Assembly: GCA_028693355.1 (NCBI GenBank)
Contig: JAQUVM010000001.1
Coordinates: 1 to 64,000, forward strand
Source: Burkholderiales bacterium
Lineage (GTDB): Bacteria; Pseudomonadota; Gammaproteobacteria; Burkholderiales; UBA11063
DNA length: 64,000 nucleotides
Reading direction: 5' to 3'
The translations under genes and the position numbers were made by a program. The notes below the pieces were generated by a model, which was given only the letters and a program-made list of their open reading frames with translations, was not told the DNA's origin and did no database searches. Positions 36,554 through 43,468 of this stretch are shown piece after piece; within the stretch, counting starts at the first letter, position 1, and each line of letters opens with the position of its first letter.

Positions 36554-37153
36554 TTAACCAACTATAAAAATCTGACCGGTTTGTAAACCTTCTACGCTTT
36601 TACTATAAGCCATTGCCGCATCAGCAGCTAAAACAGGTTTAAACCCTCTAAAAAATGGCGCATAGCTACCCAAAGCTTCGGTAATAACTGTAGGGCTAAT
36701 TATATTTATTCTTAATTCTTTTGGTAACTCAATTGCCGCATGCTTAACAAATCCATCTAGAGCGCCATTTACCATAGCTGCACTACTACCAAGCTCAATA
36801 GGTTCACGATTTAAAATACCACTTGTAAGCGTAAACGAACCTTTATTATTAAGATATTTTATACCTTCCAAAACTACATTCACTTGCCCCATTAGTTTAT
36901 TTTGTAAACCAGTTTGATATAAATCATCTGTCATTTCTTCTAATCTACCAAAATGAACTTTTCCAGATGATATAATTACAGCATCAATATTACCTACTGT
37001 TTGATACATCTTTTTAATTGATTCTTTATCTGTTATATCAACTTTAACATCACCACTAGTTCTTCCAGCAATGATAATTTCATGACGAGCAGATAACTCA
37101 TTTACAATTGCTTTACCAATAGTACCAGATCCACCTATTAATAGTATTTTCAT
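36554..37153 (-). CDS. Short-chain dehydrogenase/reductase
   Basis: The 199-residue protein is a compact SDR. The cofactor motif is LIGGSGTIGKAIVNEL at residues 5-20, and AGRTSGDVKVDITD suggests an NADP-type second strand. VIISSGKVHFG replaces the usual NNAG. The usual Tyr-x-x-x-Lys is not present in standard form near SSAAMVNGALDGFVKHAAIE, so the catalytic residues differ from classical SDRs; this matches the short YbbO-like or DUF-type SDRs annotated simply as short-chain dehydrogenases. The gene lies 29 bp upstream of the small helical-protein gene and is probably co-transcribed with it and waaA. Substrate unknown. Confidence 0.8.
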   Translation of the reverse strand: MKILLIGGSGTIGKAIVNELSARHEIIIAGRTSGDVKVDITDKESIKKMYQTVGNIDAVIISSGKVHFGRLEEMTDDLYQTGLQNKLMGQVNVVLEGIKYLNNKGSFTLTSGILNREPIELGSSAAMVNGALDGFVKHAAIELPKELRINIISPTVITEALGSYAPFFRGFKPVLAADAAMAYSKSVEGLQTGQIFIVG

Positions 37154-37330
37154 AGTTTTTATTCCATATAACTAACTTTAAATTAAAAGTAAATTAGCTA
37201 TAAAATTTATAATTTTTAACTTTGTCAATTATAGCATATAGTATTTATAAAAATTTCTCTCGTTAATAATTAATAAACAAGTTTTTTATAAATATCTTTA
37301 TGATAAATAATTAAAACTATACTTTCTGGT

Positions 37331-38301
37331 TTATATATTATTAATAATATTTTTTGCTAATGCATATAATAGAGATATTGATTGATCTGCGAACATAAAT
37401 AATTTTACTTGTATTTTTTTGTTTATTTGCCACCCTCTAAGCCAAGCTCTAAAATGGATACTATAATTATGACCTTTTTTTACTAATTCTTTAGTTTTAA
37501 ATTTGCTTATATAACTTATATATGAGGCTAAACTATATTCTGTTAGTTTATTTTTTGTAAAATTAAACCCTAAAAAATCAAAGCCTGCGATTAGTTTACC
37601 AGTCTTGGTTTTACCACTGTGAGTAACTAATTTTAGTTTATTCAGGATTATATACATTTTGCGAATTAAATCTTTTAACTTTCTTCAGCTATTTGTAAAA
37701 AATACATAATCATCCATAAATCTAATGTAGTTAGTAGTCACCATAAGCTTATCAATTGGCAATAAAAAAACACCAGCTAAAAGTGGTGATAGTGGGCTAC
37801 CAAGAGGAATACCGAGTCGTATAATATTGACATATCCATCTAGGCTTTCTGTTCTACGAATTGTTTGATAAATTAAGCTAAGTAATGCTTTATCGTCTAT
37901 TAAATTAGCTAGCATATTACATAATATATCATGATTGATGCTACTATAAAAACTAGCAATATCTGTTTTAAAAAAGAAGGTATTATTTTGTACAAATTTA
38001 CGAGAAGAAGTGATGGCGGCTTGAATGCCGCCATTACCAGATAAATGCGTACATTGTTTAGATAGTTTTGGCTTTAAATATTCGGTTAACACTAGAGAAA
38101 TAGCTTTTATTACTATCACATCTTCGGCATTCCAAACAGCTCTTGAACCATCATCACAATTAGTACGGTAACGTAACATTGGAGAGAAGCGATAGCTTCC
38201 ATCCAATGTTTCCGAATTAGAGGCTTTATTGAATCCCAGCGCTCACGGAGTAACCAGATATCACTACTATAGCTAACTTCAGATTGAACTGTACAATGCA
38301 A
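37331..38301 (-). pseudogene. Broken reverse transcriptase
   Basis: Reverse-transcriptase motifs are clear: GSYRFSPMLRY, FFFKTDIASFYSSINHD (motif A), IPLGSPLSPLLAGVF and the catalytic RFMDDYVFF. After FFTNS an in-frame TGA (37685-37687) stops the frame, which then continues RKLKDLIRKMYIILNKLKL and AGFDFLGFNF to 37331. The TGA lies where relatives have Trp, so it is probably a TGG to TGA change. The N-terminus is also out of frame: SSDIWLLRERWDSIKPLI is read in another frame up to about 38220. No maturase X or endonuclease domain follows, so it is not a group II intron enzyme. Motif 4 ends in SP, not the SQ of canonical DGR enzymes. It lies downstream of the DUF1554 lipoprotein gene in the same direction. 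Confidence 0.85.
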
Positions 38302-38354
38302 TGAGCGACAACACCTATAAATAATAGGTTAGGAGCGAGTTAAGTAGTACAGTT
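38287..38354. repeat. Nested inverted repeat upstream of the reverse transcriptase
   Basis: The outer arms AACTGTAC (38287-38294) and GTACAGTT (38347-38354) are perfect complements. An inner stem ACCTAT (38313-38318) pairs with ATAGGT (38324-38329). GAGCGA occurs on both sides between them. Confidence 0.6.
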
Positions 38355-38670
38355 TAAAAATGAGTTGAGCTATATCGGGGAAGTTTTCTCGTGATGTGCA
38401 ACACCATAAAAAAGCTTTCTCTAATATTTCGTTACTAGCTACTTGAGTTAAGAGCACTGAACTTTTCAATTTATATTATGCTCCAATGAATTAGACTAGT
38501 TGAGATTAAACGCATCTAAAATAGTACAAAGTACAAATTTTATTTTGATGCGTCTAACCAGATACGATTCAAATTCTATTGACAAATTAACTCTTGCTAA
38601 CTAATACTATATACTATTAGTTAAGTTGAAATTGCAAATTTTTGGTTTGCTCGTATATTCATCAATTTAA
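38302..38670. other. Structured intergenic region between the DUF1554 gene and the reverse transcriptase
   Basis: No ORF of note. I compared it by eye with the 3' end of the DUF1554 gene and found no obvious template repeat. It contains two sizeable inverted repeats (38287-38354 and 38506-38557), each with GTAC near the arms or loop. It is also where a retroelement RNA would be expected. Confidence 0.45.
38506..38557. repeat. Inverted repeat with a GTAC-rich loop
   Basis: TTAAACGCATCTAAAAT (38506-38522) pairs with ATTTTGATGCGTCTAA (38542-38557), with two mismatches. The 19-bp loop contains GTACAAAGTAC, which resembles the core of the dispersed intergenic repeat family. Confidence 0.6.
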
Positions 38671-40044
38671 TTATTGAGATACGCATACCAATCTTAAGGC
38701 AGTAAGAACAGGGGTGTCCTGACGGTCGCACGTTGATAAGTCAGCCATGATTGCGTTTTGGCCTAACACCACGGCTCCGGCCGCCACGGCAATGCCCACT
38801 GAGGTCATATTAAATGTTCCCGCGTCGCCCCAATTATTGCAATCCCCGAAACTAGCGTTATCCCAATTACCATCTAAACCAGTCCAGTACCCTAGTGTAT
38901 TTCCATACGCACTCCAGTTATATCCGTTTCCATAACCCCAAACATTGCTTAAGGGGAATGCAAAAGTAGCATCTGGTTTAGCGGTGCCTATCGTGAGGTT
39001 ACTAATAATATCAATGTAGGTCGTATCTGGGTCGAAGACCCAATCAATCGGTGAAGGTTTTGCGGAGCGGCTTGTACCGGCTATCATTGCTTTCCATGTT
39101 AGCGATCTTGCTAAATCGTTAGGTACCCACCCTGCGCTTTCAGCATCATGTTGACATATTGCATCTGCCTTAGCTATACCATTAGCGCCAGTAGGTTGCC
39201 AAACGGAATTAGCTACAACCATCGCACCATTTGGTGATGATTGTGACACGAAGACCCATTTATTAGCTGGCGGAGGTGCTGGCTGTGGGTTGACGGTAAT
39301 AGCTTTGTTTGCACTTGTATACCCATTTGCACTTGCTACTAGTGTTGTATTACCAGATTCATTTCCAGCAGTAACAGTAACATTGCATGTATTTGAAGCA
39401 GTGCTAAGATTACATGTTGATGCTGATAATGTTATTTTGCTATTATCTGCTACTACTGTTACAGGTAAACTATTTACCCCTGTACTATTACTAAGGGTAA
39501 TTGTTGCTTGTTCTGTGCTTTCAACAGTTAACTGGTTTTCTACAGATATAGACAATGTACCTGCTCTAACTTCTGGAATACTATTACTTGTTGTAACTTG
39601 CATAGTGCCCGGTAGAGATACTAGTGTACTTCCACTTATGGAGTATGCTACAGAATAAGTATATGAGCTCTCAGGTGCATTAGAACCATTAATAACTACA
39701 GCACATGAAGGAGTAGATGCAGTAATAATACATGGAGTAGGATTAAATGATGCTTGTGGAGCAGGTGGTGCAGGATTAGCAAAAGTTAATGTAATAGGTG
39801 ATTCTGAAGTGCTCATACCTGGAATTGCAATTGAACCCACAGGTGCATCTGATCTTGGATTAACTGAGAAATTTCCAGCGCTTAACTGAACTGCATGACC
39901 GTTAATAGTACCGATAGTGTCAGTAGTATTATTTCCGCCATTACTGCTACCACCGCTACATGCGCTAATTGCTAGAGGAACTACAACTAAAGCGCTGGTA
40001 ATGAGTGCGCCATTAGATATAAGTTTTGAGAATTTTTGATGCAT
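38671..40044 (-). CDS. Chimeric lipoprotein: shared N-terminal modules plus DUF1554 domain
   Basis: A lipoprotein signal (VPLAISAC) leads into two modules shared with the lipoproteins at 20504 and 21954: about residues 40-165, and an Ig-like module at about 165-260 (GTLSISVENQL ... STCNLSTASNTCNVTV ... ANGYTSANKAITV). From about residue 268 comes a DUF1554-like domain: FVSQSSPNGAMV, GIAKADAICQHDAESAGW, WKAMIAGTSRSA, GYWTGLDGNWDNASFGDCNN and a final LRLVCVSQ. DUF1554 is best known in Leptospira lipoproteins. The DNA for this domain (about 38690-39240) is visibly richer in G+C than the rest of the gene, which suggests separate acquisition. A broken reverse transcriptase lies downstream. Confidence 0.82.
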   Translation of the reverse strand: MHQKFSKLISNGALITSALVVVPLAISACSGGSSNGGNNTTDTIGTINGHAVQLSAGNFSVNPRSDAPVGSIAIPGMSTSESPITLTFANPAPPAPQASFNPTPCIITASTPSCAVVINGSNAPESSYTYSVAYSISGSTLVSLPGTMQVTTSNSIPEVRAGTLSISVENQLTVESTEQATITLSNSTGVNSLPVTVVADNSKITLSASTCNLSTASNTCNVTVTAGNESGNTTLVASANGYTSANKAITVNPQPAPPPANKWVFVSQSSPNGAMVVANSVWQPTGANGIAKADAICQHDAESAGWVPNDLARSLTWKAMIAGTSRSAKPSPIDWVFDPDTTYIDIISNLTIGTAKPDATFAFPLSNVWGYGNGYNWSAYGNTLGYWTGLDGNWDNASFGDCNNWGDAGTFNMTSVGIAVAAGAVVLGQNAIMADLSTCDRQDTPVLTALRLVCVSQ

Positions 40045-40266
40045 AAATACAGTCCTATTTAAAAAATTTACTTATGAAATAATCTAGGCGTAAATGTATC
40101 ATATAAAAAATAAGCACCATGTCTGCTTTTAGCCTACAAAGCGTGTTTAATTCTTATAAATAAAGGATTTTATTTTTAAAAACTAGATATCTGTGTTGTA
40201 TAAATGCTAATTTGGGATATTTTTATTTAATATTTATATAAATATTTTAAAAAATTCTTTAACTAT

Positions 40267-41226
40267 TTAATTGAGAACTATACTTTTTATAGTATTAATA
40301 ACATCACTAACAAGCACTTCCATTCCTTTACCTCCAAGATTTTTAGCTATATCAGATTCTAATATACCTACATACCCTGGATCACTCGCCAAATATATAG
40401 CTATAGTTGGTGTATGTGTTAAATTAGCAAAATGAGTAAATCCTGTATCTACACCTATTACTACATCAGATTTAACTATTAGATCCGCTAGTTTAGTAAA
40501 AGATAACTTTTCAATAAGAGTAATTCGTTCGCTATTTAAATTACTAATTAAACTTATAGCAAATTCATATTCAGCTTGATTACTATAAGTTATAACTATT
40601 TGTTTATTGCTATTATTAATCACCCAATTAGACAATTCAGTCCAATTTTCTAAAGACCATTTTTTATTTTCTTTAGACGTACCATGTAAAAATAATATAT
40701 AACCATTTACAAAATTTATTCCACAATCTTCAGATTTATATTGAAAATCAATTTTACGTAAATCATGCTTTAGATTAAATATTTTGGCTATAAGACCACG
40801 TAATCTTGGTACTGCAATATTATTTTGATTTACATTATAAGTAAAATCATAAAATAAACTAGCTATAGGCTCACGAGCCGACTTTCTATCCAATCCGAAC
40901 ACATAACCATCAAAAAGGTATTTGGATAGCATAGCGGACTTAATAAGACCCTGTGTATCGATTATATAGTCGTATTTGGTATTAGATAATGTCTTTTTAA
41001 AATTAGCTAGTTTATTAAACCAAGTAAATTTATTTTTTTTCCATTTTCTAAGTGGAATAGGAATTACATTATCAATAAGTGGAGATAAATTAGCAACTCC
41101 AGTAAAATTTTCATCAACTAACCAATCAATAGTTACATTGGGATTGGTTTTTTTAATATCAGGTAATACAGTGAATGTGTGAAAAATATCACCAATTGAC
41201 GACAATCTTATTATTAATATACGCAC
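40267..41226 (-). CDS. waaC: LPS heptosyltransferase I
   Basis: WaaC transfers the first heptose to KDO2-lipid A from ADP-heptose. The GT9-family N-terminus ILIIRLSSIGDIFHTFTVLP is characteristic. YDYIIDTQGLIKSA, FLHGTSKENKKWSLENW (nucleotide-sugar binding) and VIGVDTGFTHFANLTHTPTI are all present. At 319 residues it has the usual length. Its start lies at the left edge of the predicted oriC and it is transcribed away from it. With gmhB and waaA it completes a core-LPS set scattered over the window. Confidence 0.93.
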   Translation of the reverse strand: MRILIIRLSSIGDIFHTFTVLPDIKKTNPNVTIDWLVDENFTGVANLSPLIDNVIPIPLRKWKKNKFTWFNKLANFKKTLSNTKYDYIIDTQGLIKSAMLSKYLFDGYVFGLDRKSAREPIASLFYDFTYNVNQNNIAVPRLRGLIAKIFNLKHDLRKIDFQYKSEDCGINFVNGYILFLHGTSKENKKWSLENWTELSNWVINNSNKQIVITYSNQAEYEFAISLISNLNSERITLIEKLSFTKLADLIVKSDVVIGVDTGFTHFANLTHTPTIAIYLASDPGYVGILESDIAKNLGGKGMEVLVSDVINTIKSIVLN

Positions 41227-41235
41227 AAATATTCC

Positions 41236-41414
41236 TTATCCACAGTTTATTGTTAATAACTTCATTTTATCTTGTTATGAATTATAAGTTATCCACAGAT
41301 TTTATATTTTTCATTTTTTTATTTACAATCATTTTTATAAAAATACCTACATTTTATACAAAGTAAATACTTATATAACTATCTATTATATTTATCTAAT
41401 TTAAGTTATCCACA
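41236..41414 (+). promoter_or_regulatory. Left group of three DnaA boxes
   Basis: Perfect TTATCCACA at 41236-41244, 41289-41297 and 41406-41414, all in the same orientation. Confidence 0.88.
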
Positions 41415-41586
41415 TAAAAACTAGTATATAATAACAATAATAAAATATATTTTATATAAATAATTAATATATTGCAAATAAATTAAAAGATAAAACTTAT
41501 TTTTTAAAAATGAGTATTTAAAAATATTTTAGAACATTTTTTTATCTTGTATAAATATATACTATTAATTAGTTAATAAAGTTTAG

Positions 41587-41625
41587 TTATCCACAGGTTT
41601 ATAAAAAGATTAAAACTTATCCACA
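41587..41625 (+). promoter_or_regulatory. Right group of two DnaA boxes
   Basis: Perfect TTATCCACA at 41587-41595 and 41617-41625, 30 bp apart (nearly three helical turns) and in the same orientation as the left group. Confidence 0.88.
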
Positions 41626-41807
41626 AATAGTCAACTGTAAATAGTCTAGAAATATACAAAGTAATTCAATGATTAATACTTTGATTTATATATTTTTTTT
41701 TAGATATAAACAGAAAAAATGTAAGCTAATAATAACAATAAATTATATGATATTATATATATAATAAATAAATGTTAAAATTACGTTCTGCAAAAAGGAG
41801 TTTATAA

Positions 41808-42581
41808 ATGGCAAAAGAAGGTAAATATACCGTTGAAAAGATTACATATTTAAAACAATGGACAGATCATTTATTTAGTTTTAAGATTACTAGAGATTCT
41901 GCTTATAAATTTATTCCAGGTCAATTTGCACGTTTAGGTGTAAAAAAAGAAGATGATACTATTGTTTGGAGACCTTACTCTATAGTATCTGCTGATTATG
42001 ATGAAGAATTAGAGTTTTATTCGATAGTAGTTCCAGATGGCGAATTCACACAAAAGCTTAAAGACCTTAAATGTGGTGATGATATATATATAGATAAAAC
42101 AAATTATGGATTATTAACTACCGATAGATTTGAAAATGGTAAAGATTTATGGTTTTTATCAACTGGTACTGGGTTAGCTCCATTTATTTCTATAATGTAT
42201 GATTTCTCTATTTGGGAACAATATGATAAAGTAATATTAGTGCACGGTGTACGTGAAGAGAACGAACTAACTTATCAAGAAGAAATAAATTCTTTCTTTA
42301 CTCATGAATATTATGGTGAACTAGTAAAAGATAAACTACAATATATAAAAGTTGTTTCACGTGAAACAACAGGTGATTTAAATGGAAGAATTACAACTTT
42401 AATAGAAAATGGTGAATTAGAAAAATTTGCTAATACTCCTATTACTATTGAAAGTAGTCGTATAATGATTTGTGGTAATCCACAAATGGTAGATGATACA
42501 CGTAAAATATTAGCTGCACGTGGGTTAACTATATCTAAAAGAGCTAATCCTGGTAATATGGCTGTTGAAAATCTATGGTAA
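41808..42581 (+). CDS. fpr: Ferredoxin/flavodoxin--NADP+ reductase
   Basis: Fpr is an FAD enzyme that moves electrons between NADPH and ferredoxin or flavodoxin. The FAD-binding motif is WRPYSIVSA, the NADP-binding region starts with FLSTGTGLAPFISIMYD, and MICGNPQMVDDTRKIL follows. The end GNMAVENLW has the C-terminal aromatic residue typical of bacterial Fpr. It has 257 residues. A strong ribosome-binding site (AAAAGGAG) precedes the ATG. It is the first gene right of the predicted oriC and carries a perfect parS site in its coding sequence. Confidence 0.94.
   Translation: MAKEGKYTVEKITYLKQWTDHLFSFKITRDSAYKFIPGQFARLGVKKEDDTIVWRPYSIVSADYDEELEFYSIVVPDGEFTQKLKDLKCGDDIYIDKTNYGLLTTDRFENGKDLWFLSTGTGLAPFISIMYDFSIWEQYDKVILVHGVREENELTYQEEINSFFTHEYYGELVKDKLQYIKVVSRETTGDLNGRITTLIENGELEKFANTPITIESSRIMICGNPQMVDDTRKILAARGLTISKRANPGNMAVENLW
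42353..42368. promoter_or_regulatory. parS: parS centromere site, perfect
   Basis: TGTTTCACGTGAAACA is a perfect 16-bp palindrome and an exact match to the chromosomal parS consensus bound by ParB. It lies inside fpr, about 0.7 kb right of the predicted oriC. Confidence 0.93.
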
Positions 42582-42642
42582 TAATATAAATTAAACCTTT
42601 AGGGCTAGTATATTGTAAAATATATCTTTAACATACGTATGA

Positions 42643-42694
42643 ACATAATTAATGTATTTTAAAAATAAATAATTTTATTTACATTAGATTATGT
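42643..42694 (+). terminator. Probable terminator after fpr
   Basis: ACATAATTAATGTA (42643-42656) pairs with TACATTAGATTATGT (42680-42694) with a one-base bulge. TTTTATTTT follows. Confidence 0.65.
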
Positions 42695-42716
42695 TTTTAT
42701 TTTAAAAGGTTTTTAT

Positions 42717-43388
42717 ATGTCAAATATTAAATTTTCAATTTCAGTATTGTTAGGATTTATTATTTTATCTGGTAGTTTAGTGTATATTAATAAAAATAAA
42801 GATACATTAGTTCAAGCTAAAGGTGTAGCAGAAGTTAAAGTTAAATCAGATTTAGCTACTTGGCAAATATCACTTAATCAATCTGGATATAATTTAGCTT
42901 CAGCATATAATCAAATGGAGAGTGATCAAAGTAATGTAATTGCAATATTAAAAGATCAAGGTATTCAAGAAAGTGATATTCAATCTAATAATATTTCTAT
43001 TTCAAATATGTTGATTGATAATAAAACTCAGTATCAAATATATAATACTATTACTGTTTCTAGTAAAAATGTTGATTCAATATATAAAATTAATCAAAAT
43101 CAAAAGCTTTTTATAGATAAAGGTATTTTTATTTCTGGTAGTTATGTAAATTATTATTTTACTGCAATTAATAATATTAAAGAACCTCTTTTAAAAGATT
43201 CTGTTCTTAATACTAAAATATCAGCTGGTAAAATAGCTGGAAATCTTAACAAAGAAATTGCTGAAGTTAGAAACATTAATCAAGGTGTTATCTCAGTTAA
43301 TTCAGCAGATGGTAGTCAATACAATGATATTAATTCATTATATAAAACAGTTAGAGTTGTAACAACTGCGACTTACTTAATGAAATAA
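42717..43388 (+). CDS. SIMPL-domain (DUF541) protein
   Basis: The 223-residue protein has an N-terminal signal anchor (ISVLLGFIILSGSLVYI) and a SIMPL/DUF541 domain: VQAKGVAEVKVKSDLATWQI, then ILKDQGIQESDIQSNNISIS and a C-terminal TVRVVTTATYLM. Bacterial relatives are periplasmic or outer-membrane-linked proteins of uncertain role, linked to oxidative stress and to ring-shaped oligomers (BP26). The ATG follows AAAAGG. It sits between fpr and rsmB with its own hairpin terminator, so it is probably a single-gene unit. Confidence 0.85.
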   Translation: MSNIKFSISVLLGFIILSGSLVYINKNKDTLVQAKGVAEVKVKSDLATWQISLNQSGYNLASAYNQMESDQSNVIAILKDQGIQESDIQSNNISISNMLIDNKTQYQIYNTITVSSKNVDSIYKINQNQKLFIDKGIFISGSYVNYYFTAINNIKEPLLKDSVLNTKISAGKIAGNLNKEIAEVRNINQGVISVNSADGSQYNDINSLYKTVRVVTTATYLMK

Positions 43389-43419
43389 AATATAAATAAT
43401 TATTAAAAATTTTAATAAT

Positions 43420-43448
43420 AATACCTCTACAAATTAAGTAGGGGTATT
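43420..43448 (+). terminator. Hairpin after the SIMPL gene
   Basis: AATACCTCTAC (43420-43430) pairs with GTAGGGGTATT (43438-43448) with one G-T pair. A parS-like site begins three bases later. Confidence 0.6.
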
Positions 43449-43450
43449 GT

Positions 43451-43466
43451 TGTTTCATGTGGAACA
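43451..43466. promoter_or_regulatory. parS: parS-like ParB site, near-perfect
   Basis: TGTTTCATGTGGAACA, read on the other strand, is TGTTCCACATGAAACA, one base from the TGTTCCACGTGAAACA form of parS. It lies in the rsmB leader just before the start codon. Confidence 0.72.
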
Positions 43467-43468
43467 TT

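Larger units (their letters stand above)
41227..41807. other. oriC: Predicted chromosomal replication origin
   Basis: This 581-bp gap has no gene and is extremely AT-rich. It contains five perfect DnaA boxes (TTATCCACA), all on the plus strand, at 41236, 41289, 41406, 41587 and 41617. Between and after them are long A/T-only stretches (for example 41416-41580 and 41690-41775) suited to unwinding. waaC on the left and fpr on the right are transcribed outward. One perfect parS and two near matches lie within about 7 kb. dnaA, dnaN, gidA, rnpA and parAB are not adjacent, so the assignment rests on the boxes, base composition, parS sites and gene polarity. Confidence 0.85.

Noticed and set aside
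37685-37687. TGA read as Trp (recoding)
   Set aside because: TGA serves as a true stop elsewhere, for example at the rsmB-ntrY overlap, and the same gene has a second lesion, so decay is the simpler reading.
38206-38670. Template repeat for a diversity-generating retroelement
   Set aside because: I compared the gap by eye with the DUF1554 3' end in the same sense and found no shared stretch beyond short chance matches, so I report only a possible, decayed system.
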